Shown here one piece after another: positions 1 to 14,800 of a stretch of 64,000 nt of DNA. Every line of letters begins with the position of its first letter. The first letter of the stretch is position 1. This stretch comes from Atherix ibis (lineage: Eukaryota; Arthropoda; Insecta; Diptera; Athericidae). A program made the translations under genes and the position numbers. The stretch is from assembly GCA_958298945.1 (NCBI GenBank), contig OY282609.1, positions 43,693,893 to 43,757,892 on the forward strand. The letters run 5' to 3'. A model generated the notes under the pieces. The model had not been told where the DNA came from. It searched no databases and worked only from the letters and a program-made list of their open reading frames with translations.

Positions 1-481
1 AGGAATATTTAATGGTATTTTTCAAGAGGAATATTCAGTGGTATTTTTCAAGAGGAATATTCAGTGGTATTTTTCAAGAGGAATATTCAGCGTTATTTTT
101 CAAGAGAAATATTGAGTGGTATTTTTCAAGATGAATATTCAGTGGTATTTTTCAAGAGGAATATTCAGTGGTATTTTTCAAGAGGAATATTCAGTACTAT
201 TTTTCAAGAGGAATATTCAGTTGTATTTTTCAAGAGGAATATGCAATGGTATTTTTCAAGAGGATTATTCAGTGGTATTTTTCAAGAGGATTATTCAGTG
301 GTATTTTTCAAGAGCAATATTCAGTGCTATTTTTCAAGAGGAATATTTAATGGTATTTTTCAAGAGGAACATTCAGTGGTATTTTTCAAGAAGAATATTA
401 AGTGGTATTTTTCAAAAGGAATATTTAATGGTATTTTTCAAGAGGAATATTCAGTGGTATTTTTCAAGAGGAATATTCAGT

Positions 482-1937
482 GGTATTCTTCAAGAGGAAT
501 ATTCAGTGGTATATTTCAAGAGGAATATTCAGTGGTATTTTTCAAGAGGAATATTCAGTGGTATTTTTCTAGAGGAATATTCAGTAGTACTTTTCAAACG
601 CAATATTCAGCGGTATTTTTCAAGAGGATTATTCAGTGGTATTTTTCAGGAGGAATAATCAGTGGTATTTTTAAAGAGGATTATTCAGTGGTATTTTTCA
701 AGAGGATTATTTAGTGGCATTTTTCAAGAGGAACATCCAGTGGTATTTTTCAAGAGGAATATTAAGTGGTATTTTTCAAAAGGAATATTTAATGGTATTT
801 TTCAAGAAGAATATTCAGTGATATTTTTCAAGAGGAATATTCAGTGGTATTTTTCAAGAGGAATATTCAGTTGTATTTTTCAAGAGGAACATGCAATGGT
901 ATTTTTCAAGAGGATTTTTTCAGTGGTATTTTTCAAGAGGATTATTCTGTGGTATTTTTCAAGAGCAATATTCAGTGGTAGTTTTCAAGAGGAATATTAT
1001 GTGGTATTTTTTAAGAGGAATATTTAATGGTATTTTTCAAGAGGACTATTCAGTGGTATTTTTCAAGAGGAATTTTTAGTGGTATTTTTCAAGAGGAATA
1101 TTCAGCGGTATTTTCAGCAGAACTTTTCAGTAGTATTTTTCAAAAGGAATATTCAGTGGTATTTTTCAAGAGGAATATTCAGTGGTATTTTTCAAGAGGA
1201 ATATTCAGTGGTATTCTTCAAGAGGAATATTCAGTGGTATATTTTAAGAGGAATATTCAGTGGTATTTTTCAAGAGGAATATTCAGTGGTATTTTTCTAG
1301 AGGAATATTCAGTAGTACTTTTCAAACGCAATATTCAGCGGTATTTTTCAAGAGGATTATTCAGTGGTATTTTTCAGGAGGAATAATCAGTGGTATTTTT
1401 AAAGAGGATTATTCAGTGGTATTTTTCAAGAGGATTATTTAGTGGCATTTTTCAAGAGGAACATCCAGTGGTATTTTTCAAGAGGAATATTAAGTGGTAT
1501 TTTTCAAAAGGAATATTTAATGGTATTTTTCAAGAAGAATATTCAGTGATATTTTTCAAGAGGAATATTCAGTGGTATTTTTCAAGAGGAATATTCAGTT
1601 GTATTTTTCAAGAGGAACATGCAATGGTATTTTTCAAGAGGATTTTTTCAGTGGTATTTTTCAAGAGAATTATTCTGTGGTATTTTTCAAGAGCAATATT
1701 CAGTGGTAGTTTTCAAGAGGAATATTATGTGGTATTTTTTAAGAGGAATATTTAATGGTATTTTTCAAGAGGACTATTCAGTGGTATTTTTCAAGAGGAA
1801 TTTTTAGTGGTATTTTTCAAGAGGAATATTCAGCGGTATTTTCAGCAGAACTTTTCAGTAGTATTTTTCAAAAGGAATATTCAGTGGTATTTTTCAAGAG
1901 GAATATTCAGTGGTATTTTTCAAGAGGAATATTCAAT
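482..1937 (+). repeat. 728-bp higher-order tandem duplication (28 monomers, two copies)
   Basis: The block 482-1209 is repeated almost exactly as 1210-1937, an offset of 728 bp or 28 monomers. Diagnostic variants recur at this spacing: GGTATTCTTC at 482 and 1210, the irregular monomer with CAGCAGAACTTTT near 1110 and 1838, and the doubled GGAGGAATAATCAG variant. A third related copy lies near 7330-7990. It shows recent unequal exchange or amplification inside the array. Confidence 0.85.
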
Positions 1938-2705
1938 GGTATTTTTCAAGAGGAATATTCAGTGGTATTTTTCAAGAGGAATATTAAATGGTATTTTTCA
2001 AGATTAACATTCCGTGATATTTTTCAAGAGGAATATTCAGTGGTATTTTCCAAGAGGAATATGCAGTAGTTTTTTTAAAGAGGAACATTCAGTGGTATTT
2101 TTCAAGAGGATTATTCAGTGATATTTTTAAAGAGGTATATGTAGTGGTATTTTTTAAGAGGAATATTCAGTGGTATTTTTCAAGAAGAATATTCAGTGGT
2201 ATTTCTCAAGAGGATTAGTAAGTTGTATTTTTCAAGAGGAATATTCAGTGGTATTTTTCAAGAGGAATATTCAGTGATATTTTTTAAGTGGAATAATCAG
2301 TGGTATTTTTCAGGAGGAATAGTCAGTGGTATTTTTCAAGAGGAATATTCAATGGTATTTTTCAAGAAAAATATTCAGTAGTATTTTTCTAGAGGAATAT
2401 TCAGTAGTATTTTTAAAGAGGATTATTCAGTGGTATTTTTCAAGGGGATTATTCAGTGATATTTTTCAAGAGGAACATTCAGTGGTATTTTTCAAGAAGA
2501 ATATTAAGTGGTATTTTTCAAGAGGAATATTTAATGGTATTTTTCAAGAGGAACATTCAGTGGTATTTTTCAAGAAGAATATTAAGTGGTATTTTTCAAG
2601 AGGAATATTTAGTGGTATTTTTCAAGAGGAATATTCAGTGGTATTTTTCAAGAGGAATATTCAGTTGTATTTTTCAAGAGGAATATTAAGTGGTATTTTT
2701 CAAGA

Positions 2706-3535
2706 TTAACATTCCGTGATATTTTTCAAGAGGAATATTCAGTAGTATTTTCCAAGAGGAATATGCAGTAGTTTTTTTAAAGAGGAACATTCAGTGGTAT
2801 TTTTCAAGAGGATTATTCAGTGATATTTTTAAAGAGGTATATGTAGTGGTATTTTTTAAGAGGAATATTCAGTGGTATTTTTCAGGAAGAATATTCAGTG
2901 GTATTTCTCAAGAGGATAAGTCAGTTGTATTTTTCAAGAGGAATATTCAGTGGTATTTTTCCAGAGGAATAATCAGTGGTATTTTTAAAAGTAATATTCA
3001 GTGGTATTTTTCAAGAGGAATATTCAGTGGTAGTTTTCAAGAGGAATATTCAGTGGTATTTTTCAAGAGGAATATTCAGTTGTATTTTTCAAGAGGAATA
3101 TTAAGTGGTATTTTTCAAGATTAACATTCCGTGATATTTTTCAAGAGGAATATTCAGTAGTATTTTCCAAGAGGAATATGCAGTAGTTTTTTTAAAGAGG
3201 AACATTCAGTGGTATTTTTCAAGAGGATTATTCAGTGATATTTTTAAAGAGGTATATGTAGTGGTATTTTTTAAGAGGAATATTCAGTGGTATTTTTCAA
3301 GAAGAATATTCAGTGGTATTTCTCAAGAGGATAAGTCAGTTGTATTTTTTAAGAGGAATATTCAGTGGTATTTTTCCAGAGGAATAATCAGTGGTATTTT
3401 TAAAAGTAATATTCAGTGGTATTTTTCAAGAGGAATATTCAGTGGTAGTTTTCAAGAGGAATATTCAGTGATATTTTTTAAGTGAAATAATGAGTGGTAT
3501 TTTTCAGGAGGGAAAGTCAGTGGTATTTTTCAAGA
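2706..3535 (+). repeat. 415-bp higher-order tandem duplication
   Basis: The marker variant ATTAACATTCCGTGAT occurs near 2706 and again near 3121. The monomers that follow keep the same order of variants for about 415 bp. This is 16 monomers less one base, so the copies are in phase with each other but not with an exact multiple of 26. The same pair recurs near 8711 and 9126. Confidence 0.8.
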
Positions 3536-6500
3536 GGAATATTCAGTGGTATTTTTCAAGAAGAATATTCAGTAGTATTTTTATAGAGGAATATTCAGTA
3601 GTATTTTTAAAGAGGATTATTCAGTGGTATTTTTCAAGAGGATTATTCAGTGATATTTTTCAAGAGGAACATTCAGTGGTATTTTTCAAGAAGAATATTA
3701 AGTGGTATTTTTCAAGAGGAATATTTAATGGTATTTTTCAAGAGGAATATTCAGTGGTATTTTTCAAGAGGAATATTCAGTGGTATTTTTCAAGAGGAAT
3801 ATTCAGCGTTATTTTTCAAGAGAAATATTAAGTGGTATTTTTCAAGATGAATATTCAGTGGTATTTTTCAAGAGGAATATTCAGTGGTACTTTTTAAGAG
3901 GAATATTCAGTACTATTTTTCAAGAGGAATATTCAGTTGTATTTTTCAAGAGGAATATGCAATGGTATTTTTCAAGAGTATTATTCAGTGGTATTTTTCA
4001 AGAGGATTATTCAGTGGTATATTTCAAGAGCAATATTCAGTGCTATTTTTCAAGAGGAATATTAAGTGGTATTTTTCAAGAGGAATATTCAGTGGTATTT
4101 TTCAAGTGGCATAATCAGTGGTATTTTTCAATAGGAATATTCAGTGGTATTTTTCAAGATGAATATTCGGTGGTATTTTTCAAGATTAATATTCCGTGGT
4201 ATTTTTAAAAACGAATATTCAGTGGTATTTTTCAAGAGGAATATTCAGTGATATTTTTAAAGAGGTATATTCAGTGGTATTTTTAAAGAGGAATATTCAG
4301 CGGTATTTTTCAAGAAGAATATTCAGCGGTATTTTCAAGAGGATTATTCAGTGGTATTTTTCAAGAGGAATATTCAGTGGTATTTTTCAAGAGGAATAAT
4401 CAGTGGTATTTTTTAAAAGCAATATTCAGTGATATTTTTCAAAAGGAATATTCAGTGGTATTTTTTAAGAGGAATATTCAGTGGTATTTTTCAAGAGGAA
4501 TATTCAGCGGTATTTTTCAGGAGGAATATTCAGTGGTATTTTCTAAGAGTAATATTCAGTAGTATTTTTCAAAAGGATTATTCAATGTTATTTTTCAAGA
4601 GGAATATTTAGTTGTATTTTCCAAGAGGAATATTCAGTGGTATTTTTCAAGAGAAATAAACAGTGGTATTTTTTAAAAGCAATATTCAGTGGTATTTTTC
4701 AAGAGAAATATTCAGTTGTATTTTTCAAGAGGAATATTCAGCGGTATTTTTCAAGAGGAATATTCAGCGGTATTTTTCAGGAGGAATATTCAGTGGTATT
4801 TTTTAAGAGGAATATTCAGTAGTATTTTTCGAGAGGATTATTCAATAGTTTTTTTCAAGAGGAATATTTAGTTGTATTTTTCAAGAGGAATATTCAGTGG
4901 TATTTTTCAAGAGGAATAATCAGTGGTACTTTTTAAAAGTAATATTTAGTGGTATTTTTCAAGAGGAATATTCAGCGTTATTTTTCAAGAGAAATATTGA
5001 GTGGTATTTTTCAAGATGAATATTCAGTGGTATTTTTCAAGAGGAATATTCAGTGGTATTTTTCAAGAGGAATATTCAGTGGTAGTTTTCAAGAGGAATA
5101 TTCAGTTGTATTTTTCAAGAGGAATATGCAATGGTATTTTTCAAGAGGATTATTCAGTGGTATTTTTCAAGATTAATATTCCGTGGTATTTTTAAAGACG
5201 AATATTCAGTGGTATTTTTCAAGAGGAATATTCAGTGATATTTTTAAAGAGGTATATTCAGTGGTATTTTTTAAGAGGAATATTCAGTTGTATTTTTCAA
5301 TAAGAATATTCGGTGGTATTTTCAAGAGGATCATTCAGTTGTAGTTTTCAAGAGGAATATATTAAGTGGTATTTTTCAAGAGGAATAATCAGTGGTATTT
5401 TTTAAAAGTAATATTCAGTGGTATTCTTCAAGAGGAATATTCAGTGGTATTTTTCAAGAGGAATATTCAGTGGTATTTTTCAAGAGGAATATTCAGCGGT
5501 ATTTTTCAGGAGAAATATTCAGTGGTATTTTTTAAGAGGAATATTCAGTAGTATTTTTCAAAAGGATTATTCAATGGTATTTTTCAAGAGGAATATTTAG
5601 TTGTATTTTGCAAGAGGAATATTCAGTGGTATTTTTCAAGAGGAATAATCAGTGGTATTTTTTAAAAGCAATATTCAGTGGAATTTTTCAAGAGGAATAT
5701 TCAGTTGTATTTTTCAAGAGGAATATTCAGTGGTATTTTTCAAGAGGAATATTCAGCGGTATTTTTCAGGAGGACATTTCAGTGGTATTTGTTAAGAGGA
5801 ATATTCAGTAGTATTTTTAAAGAGGATTATTCAATGGTATTTTTCAAGAGGAATATTTAGTGGTATTTTTCAAGAGGAATATTCAGTGGTATTTTTCAAG
5901 AGGATTATTCAGTGGTATTTTTCAAGAGCAATATTCAGTGCTATTTTTCAAGAGGAATATTTAATGGTATTTTTCAAGAGGAACATTCAGTGGTATTTTT
6001 CAAGTGGTATAATCAGTGGTATTTTTCAGGAGAAATTATCAGTGGTATTTTTCAAGAGGAATATTCAGTGGTACTTTTCAATAGGAGTATTCAATGGTAG
6101 TTGTCAAGAGGAATATTCTGTTGTATTTTTCAAGAGGAATATGCAATGGTATTTTTCAAGAGGATAATTCAGTGGTAAATTTCAAGAGGATTGTTCAGTG
6201 GTATTTTACAAGAGCAATATTCAGTGCTATTTTTCAAGAGGAATATTAAGTGATATTTTTCAAGAGGAATATTCAGTGGTATTTTTCATGTGGTATAATC
6301 AATGGTATTTTTCAAGAGGAATACTCAGTGGTATTTTTTAAGAGGAATATTCAGTAGTATTTTTCAAGAAGATTATTCAATGGTATTTTTCAAGAGGAAT
6401 ATTTAGTTGTATTTTTCAAGAGGAATATTCAGTGGTATTTTTCAAGAGGAATAATCAGTGGTACTTTTTAAGAGCAATATTAAGTAATATTTTTCAAGAG

Positions 6501-6914
6501 GAATATTCAGTGGTATTTTTTAAGAGGAATATTCAGTAGTATTTTTCAAGAGGTTTATTCAATGGTATTTTTCAAGAGGAATATTTAGTTGTATTTTTCA
6601 AGAGGAATATTCAGTGGTATTTTTCAAGAGGAATAATCAGTGGTACTTTTTAAAAGCAATATTTAGTGGTATTTTTCAAGAGGAATGTTCAGTGGTATTT
6701 TTCAAGAGGAATATTCAGCGTTATTTTTCAAGAGGAATATTCAGTGATATTTTTTAAGTGGAATAATCAGTGGTATTTTTCAGGAGGAATAGTCAGTGGT
6801 ATTTTTCAAGAGGAATATTCAGTGGTATTTTTCAAGAAGAATATTCAGTAGTATTTTTCTAGAGGAATATTCAGTAGTATTTTTCAAGAAGAATATTAAG
6901 TGGTATTTTTCAAG

Positions 6915-9900
6915 AGGAATATTTAATGGTATTTTTCAAGAGGAATATTCAGCGGTATTTTTCAAGAGGAATATTCAGTGGTATTTTTCAAGAGGAATAT
7001 TCAGCGTTATTTTTCAAGAGAAATATTGAGTGGTATTTTTCAAGATGAATATTCAGTGGTATTTTTCAAGAGGAATATTCAGTGGTATTTTTCAAGAGGA
7101 ATATTCAGTACTATTTTTCAAGAGGAATATTCAGTTGTATTTTTCAAGAGGAATATGCAATGGTATTTTTCAAGAGGATTATTCAGTGGTATTTTTCAAG
7201 AGGATTATTCAGTGGTATTTTTCAAGAGCAATATTCAGTGCTATTTTTCAAGAGGAATATTTAATTTTTTTTTTCAAGAGGAACATTCAGTGGTATTTTT
7301 CAAGAAGAATATTAAGTGGTATTTTTCAAAAGGAATATTCAGTGGTATTCTTCAAGAGGAATATTCAGTGGTATATTTCAAGAGGAATATTCAGTGGTAT
7401 TTTTCAAGAGGAATATTCAGTGGTATTTTTCTAGAGGAATATTCAGTGGTATTTTTAAAGAGGATTATTCAGTGGTATTTTTCAAGAGGATTATTTAGTG
7501 GCATTTTTCAAGAGGAACATCCAGTGGTATTTTTCAAGAGGAATATTAAGTGGTATTTTTCAAAAGGAATATTTAATGGTATTTTTCAAGAAGAATATTC
7601 AGTGATATTTTTCAAGAGGAATATTCAGTGGTATTTTTCAAGAGGAATATTCAGTTGTATTTTTCAAGAGGAACATGCAATGGTATTTTTCAAGAGGATT
7701 TTTTCAGTGGTATTTTTCAAGAGGATTATTCTGTGGTATTTTTCAAGAGCAATATTCAGTGGTAGTTTTCAAGAGGAATATTATGTGGTATTTTTTAAGA
7801 GGAATATTTAATGGTATTTTTCAAGAGGACTATTCAGTGGTATTTTTCAAGAGGAATTTTTAGTGGTATTTTTCAAGAGGAATATTCAGCGGTATTTTCA
7901 GCAGAACTTTTCAGTAGTATTTTTCAAAAGGAATATTCAGTGGTATTTTTCAAGAGGAATATTCAGTGGTATTTTTCAAGAGGAATATTCAATGGTATTT
8001 TTCAAGAGGAATATTCAGTGGTATTTTTCAAGAGGAGTATTAAATGGTATTTTTCAAGATTAACATTCCGTGATATTTTTCAAGAGGAATATTCAGTGGT
8101 ATTTTCCAAGAGGAATATTCAGTGATATTTTTAAAGAGGTATTTGTAGTGGTATTTTTTAAGAGGAATATTCAGTGGTATTTTTCAAGAAGAATATTCAG
8201 TGGTATTTCTCAAGAGGATTAGTAAGTTGTATTTTTCAAGAGGAATATTCAGTGGTATTTTTCAAGAGGAATATTCAGTGATATTTTTTAAGTGGAATAA
8301 TCAGTGGTATTTTTCAGGAGGAATAGTCAGTGGTATTTTTCAAGAGGAATATTCAGTGGTATTTTTCAAGAAGAATATTCAGTAGTATTTTTCTAGAGGA
8401 ATATTCAGTAGTATTTTTAAAGAGGATTATTCAGTGGTATTTTTCAAGAGGATTATTCAGCGATATTTTTTAAGAGGAACATTCAGTGGTATTTTTCAAG
8501 AAGAATATTAAGTGGTATTTTTCAAGAGGAATATTTAATGGTATTTTTCAAGAGGAACATTCAGTGGTATTTTTCAAAAAGAATATTAAGTGGTATTTTT
8601 CAAGAGGAATATTTAGTGGTATTTTTCAAGAGGAATATTCAGTGGTATTTTTCAAGAGGAATATTCAGTTGTTTTTTTCAAGAGGAATATTAAGTGGTAT
8701 TTTTCAAGATTAACATTCCGTGATATTTTTCAAGAGGAATATTCAGTAGTATTTTCCAAGAGGAATATGCAGTAGTTTTTTTAAAGAGGAACATTCAGTG
8801 GTATTTTTCAAGAGGATTATTCAGTGATATTTTTAAAGAGGTATATGTAGTGGTATTTTTTAAGAGGAATATTCAGTGGTATTTTTCAAGAAGAATATTC
8901 AGTGGTATTTCTCAAGAGGATAAGTCAGTTGTATTTTTCAAGAGGAATATTCAGTGGTATTTTTCCAGAGGAATAATCAGTGGTATTTTTAAAAGTAATA
9001 TTCAGTGGTATTTTTCAAGAGGAATATTCAGTGGTAGTTTTCAAGAGGAATATTCAGTGGTATTTTTCAAGAGGAATATTCAGTTGTATTTTTCAAGAGG
9101 AATATTAAGTGGTATTTTTCAAGATTAACATTCCGTGATATTTTTCAAGAGGAATATTCAGTAGTATTTTCCAAGAGGAATATGCAGTAGTTTTTTTAAA
9201 GAGGAACATTCAGTGGTATTTTTCAAGAGGATTATTCAGTGATATTTTTAAAGAGGTATATGTAGTGGTATTTTTTAAGAGGAATATTCAGTGGTATTTT
9301 TCAAGAAGAATATTCAGTGGTATTTCTCAAGAGGATAAGTCAGTTGTATTTTTCAAGAGGAATATTCAGTGGTATTTTTCCAGAGGAATAATCAGTGGTA
9401 TTTTTAAAAGTAATATTCAGTGGTATTTTTCAAGAGGAATATTCAGTGGTAGTTTTCAAGAGGAATATTCAGTGATATTTTTTAAGTGAAATAATGAGTG
9501 GTATTTTTCAGGAGGGAAAGTCAGTGGTATTTTTCAAGAGGAATATTCAGTGGTATTTTTCAAGAAGAATATTCAGTAGTATTTTTATAGAGGAATATTC
9601 AGTAGTATTTTTAAAGAGGATTATTCAGTGGTATTTTTCAAGAGGATTATTCAGTGATATTTTTCAAGAGGAACATTCAGTGGTATTTTTCAAGAAGAAT
9701 ATTAAGTGGTATTTTTCAAGAGGAATAATTAATGGTATTTTTCAAGAGGAATATTCAGTGGTATTTTTCAAGAGGAATTTTCAGTGGTATTTTTCAAGAG
9801 GAATATTCAGCGTTATTTTTCAAGAGAAATATTGAGTGGTATTTTTCAAGATGAATATTCAGTGGTATTTTTCAAGAGGAATATTCAGTGGTACTTTTCA

Positions 9901-11870
9901 AGAGGAATATTCAGTACTATTTTTCAAGAGGAATATTCAGTTGTATTTTTCAAGAGGAATATGCAATGGTATTTTTCAAGAGTATTATTCAGTGGTATTT
10001 TTCAAGAGGATTATTCAGTGGTATATTTCAAGAGCAATATTCAGTGCTATTTTTCAAGAGGAATATTAAGTGGTATTTTTCAAGAGGAATATTCAGTGGT
10101 ATTTTTCAAGTGGCATAATCAGTGGTATTTTTCAATAGGAATATTCAGTGGTATTTTTCAAGATGAATATTCGGTGGTATTTTTCAAGATTAATATTCCG
10201 TGGTATTTTTAAAAACCAATATTCAGTGGTATTTTTCAAGAGGAATATTCAGTGATATTTTTAAAGAGGTATATTCAGTGGTATTTTTAAAGAGGAATAT
10301 TCAGCGGTATTTTTCAAGAAGAATATTCAGCGGTATTTTCAAGAGGATTATTCAGTGGTATTTTTCAAGAGGAATATTCAGTGGTATTTTTCAAGAGGAA
10401 TAATCAGTGGTATTTTTTAAAAGCAATATTCAGTGATATTTTTCAAAAGGAATATTCAGTGGTATTTTTCAAGAGGAATATTCAGTGGTATTTTTCAAGA
10501 GGAATATTCAGCGGTATTTTTCAGGAGGAATATTCAGTGGTATTTTCTAAGAGTAATATTCAGTAGTATTTTTCAAAAGGATTATTCAATGTTATTTTTC
10601 AAGAGGAATATTTAGTTGTATTTTCCAACAGGAATATTCAGTGGTATTTTTCAAGAGGAATAAACAGTGGTATTTTTTAAAAGCAATATTCAGTGGTATT
10701 TTTCAAGAGAAATATTCAGTTGTATTTTTCAAGAGGAATAATCAGCGGTATTTTTCAAGAGGAATATTCAGCGGTATTTTTTAAGAGGAATATTCAGTAG
10801 TATTTTTCGAGAGGATTATTCAATAGTTTTTTTCAAGAGGAATATTTAGTTGTATTTTTCAAGAGGAATATTCAGTGGTATTTTTCAAGAGGAATAATCA
10901 GTTGTACTTTTTAAAAGTAATATTTAGTGGTATTTTTCAAGAGGAATATTCAGCGTTATTTTTCAAGAGAAATATTGAGTGGTATTTTTCAAGATGAATA
11001 TTCAGTGGTATTTTTCAAGAGGAATATTCAGTGGTATTTTTCAAGAGGAATATTCAGTGGTAGTTTTCAAGAGGAATATTCAGTTGTATTTTTCAAGAGG
11101 AATATGCAATGGTATTTTTCAAGAGGATTATTCAGTGGTATTTTTCAAGATTAATATTCCGTGGTATTTTTAAAGACGAATATTCAGTGGTATTTTTCAA
11201 GAGGAATATTCAGTGATATTTTTAAAGAGGTATATTCAGTGGTATTTTTTAAGAGGAATATTCAGTTGTATTTTTCAATAAGAATATTCGGTGGTATTTT
11301 CAAGAGGATCATTCAGTTGTAGTTTTCAAGAGGAATATTCAGTGGTATTTTTCAAGAGGAATAATCAGTGGTATTTTTTAAAAGTAATATTCAGTGGTAT
11401 TCTTCAAGAGTAATATTCAGTGGTATTTTTCAAGAGGAATATTCAGTGGTATTTTTCAAGAGGAATATTCAGCGGTATTTTTCAGGAGAAATATTCAGTG
11501 GTATTTTTTAAGAGGAATATTCAGTAGTATTTTTCAAAAGGATTATTCAATGGTATTTTTCAAGAGGAATATTTAGTTGTATTTTGCAAGAGGAATATTC
11601 AGTGGTATTTTTCAAGAGGAATAATCAGTGGTATTTTTCAAGAGGAATATTTAGTTGTATTTTGCAAGAGGAATATTCAGTGGTATTTTTCAAGAGGAAT
11701 AATCAGTGGTATTTTTTAAAAGCAATATTCAGTAGAATTTTTCAAGAGGAATATTCAGTTGTATTTTTCAAGAGGAATATTCAGTGGTATTTTTCAAGAG
11801 GAATATTCAGCGGTATTTTTCAGGAGGACATTTCAGTGGTATTTTTTAAGAGGAATATTCAGTAGTATTT
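6915..11870 (+). repeat. Segmental copy of the first ~5.9 kb of the array
   Basis: The order of variant monomers in about 1-5,850 is repeated here. The offset is 6,914 bp at the left, 6,056 in the middle, 6,004 over roughly 2,200-4,600 and about 5,977 over 4,950-5,600. The offset steps are whole numbers of monomers or nearly so (for example a 52-bp, two-monomer loss near 8,110). Further partial copies of the right-hand part lie near 13,900-15,550, 17,900-18,590, 22,330-22,750 and 23,290-23,970. Confidence 0.8.
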
Positions 11871-14800
11871 TTAAAGAGGATTATTCAATGGTATTTTTCA
11901 AGAGGAATATTTAGTTGTATTTTTCAAGAGGAATATTCAGTGGTATTTTTCAAGAGGAATAATCAGTGGTACTTTTTAAAACAATATTCAGTGGTATTTT
12001 TCAAGAGGAATATTCAGTGGTATTTTTCAAGAGGAATATTCAGCGGTATTTTCAGCAGAACTTTTCAGTGGTGTCTTTCAAGAGGAATATTCAGTGGTAT
12101 TTTTCAAGAGGAATATTCAGTGAGATTTTTCAAGAGGAATATTCAGTGATATTTTTCAAGAGGAATATTAAGTGGTATTTTTCAAGACGAATATTCAGTG
12201 GTATTTTTCAAGAGGAATATTCAGTGGTATTTTTCAAGAGGAATATTCAATGGTATTTTTCAAGAGCAATATTCAGTGGTATGTTTCAAGAGGAATATTC
12301 AGTGGTATTTTTTAAGATTAATATTCCGAGATATTTTTCAAGAGGAATATTCAGTGGTATTTTCTAAGAGGAATATTCAGTAGTTTTTTAAAGAAGAATA
12401 TTCAGTGGTGTTTCTCAAGTGGATTATTCAGTTGTATTTTTCAAGAGGATTATTCAGTTGTATTTTTCAAGAGGAATATTTAGTGGTATTTTTCAAGAGG
12501 AATAATCAGTGGTATTTTTTTAAAGTAATATTCAGTGGTATTTTTCAAGACGAATATTCAGTGGTATTTTTTAAGAGGAATATTCAGTGATATTTTTCAA
12601 GTGGTATAATCAGTGGTATTTTTCAGGAGGAATATTCAGTTGTATTTTTCAAGAGGAATATTCAGTGGTACTTTTCAATAGGAGTATTCAATGGTAGTTT
12701 TCAAGAGGAATATTCAGTTGTATTTTTCAAGAGGAATATGCAATGGTATTTTTCAAGAGGATTATTCAGTGGTAAATTTCAAGAGGATTGTTCAGTGGTA
12801 TTTTTCAAGAGCAATATTCAGTGCTATTTTTCAAGAGGAATATTAAGTGGTATTTTTCAAGAGGTATATTCAGTGGTATTTTTCATGTGGTATAATCAAT
12901 GGTATTTTTCAAGAGGAATATTCAGTGGTATTTTTTAAGAGGAATATTCAGTAGTATTTTTCAAGAGGATTATTCAATGGTATTTTTCAAGAGGAATATT
13001 TAGTTGTATTTTTCAAGAGGAATATTCAGTGGTATTTTTCAAGAGGAATAATCAGTGGTACTTTTTAAGAGCAATATTTAGTGGTATTTTTCAAGAGGAA
13101 TATTCAGTGGTATTTTTTAAGAGGAATATTCAGTAGTATTTTTCAAGAGAATTATTCAATGGTATTTTTCAAGAGGAATATTCAGTGGTATTTTTCAAGA
13201 GGAATAATCAGTGGTACTTTTTAAAAGCAATATTTAGTGGTATTTTTCAAGAGGAATATTCAGTGGTATTTTTCAAGAGGAATATTCAGCGTTATTTTTC
13301 AAGAGAAATATTGAGTGGTATTTTTTAAGAGGAATATTCAGTAGTATTTTTCAAGAGGATTATTCAATGGTATTTTTCAAGAGGAATATTTAGTTGTATT
13401 TTTCAAGAGGAATATTCAGTGGTATTTTTCAAGAGGAATAATCAGTGGTACTTTTTAAAAGCAATATTTAGTGGTATTTTTCAAGAGGAATATTCAGTGG
13501 TATTTTTCAAGAGGAATATTCAGCGCTATTTTTCAAGAGAAATATTGAGTGGTATTTTTCAGGATGAATATTCAGTGGTATTTTTCAAGAGGAATATGCA
13601 GTGGTATTTTTCAAGAGGAATATGCAGTGGTAGTTTTCAAGAGGAATATTCAGTTGTATTTTTCAAGAGGAATATGCAATGGTATTTTTTAAGAGGATTA
13701 TTCAGTGGTATTTTTCAAGAGGATTGTTCAGTGGTATTTTTCAAGAGCAATATTCAGTGCTATTTTTCAAGAGGAATATTAAGTGGTATTTTTCAAGAGG
13801 AATATTCAGTGGTATTTTTCAAGTGGCATAATCAGTGGTATTTTTCAAGAGGAATATTCAGTGGTATTTTTCAAGATAAATATTTGGTGGTATTTTTCAA
13901 GATTAATATTCCGTGGTATTTTTAAAAACGAATATTCAGTGGTATTTTTCAAGAGGAATATTCAGTGATATTTTTAAAGAGGTATATTCAGTGGTATTTT
14001 TAAAGAGGAATATTCAGCGGTATTTTTCAAGAAGAATACTCAGCGGTATTTTCAAGAGGATTATTCAGTGGTATTTTTCAAGAGGAATATTCAGTGGTAT
14101 TTTTCAAGAGGCATAATCAGTGGTATTTTTTAAAAGCAATATTTAGTGATATTTTTCAAAAGGAATATTCAGTGGTATTTTTCAAGAGGAATATTCAGTG
14201 GTATTTTTCAAGAGGAATATTCAGCGGTATTTTTCAGGAGGAATATTCAGTGGTATTTTCTAAGAGTAATATTCAGTAGTATTTTTCAAAAGGATTATTC
14301 AATGTTATTTTTCAAGAGGAATATTTAGTTGTATTTTCCAAGAGGAATATTCAGTGGTATTTTTCAAGAGGAATAAACAGTGGTATTTTTTAAAAGCAAT
14401 ATTCAGTGGTATTTTTCAAGAGGAATATTCAGTTGTATTTTTCAAGAGGAATATTCAGCGGTATTTTTCAAGAGGAATATTCAGCGGTATTTTTCAGGAG
14501 GAATATTCAGTGGTATTTTTTAAGAGGAATATTCAGTAGTATTTTTCGAGAGGATTATTCAATAGTTTTTTTCAAGAGGAATATTTAGTTGTATTTTTCA
14601 AGAGGAATATGCAGTGGTATTTTTCAAGAGGAATATGCAGTGGTAGTTTTCAAGAGGAATATTCAGTTGTATTTTTCAAGAGGAATATGCAATGGTATTT
14701 TTTAAGAGGATTATTCAGTGGTATTTTTCAAGAGGATTGTTCAGTGGTATTTTTCAAGAGCAATATTCAGTGGTATTTTTCAAGAGGAATATTCAGTGGT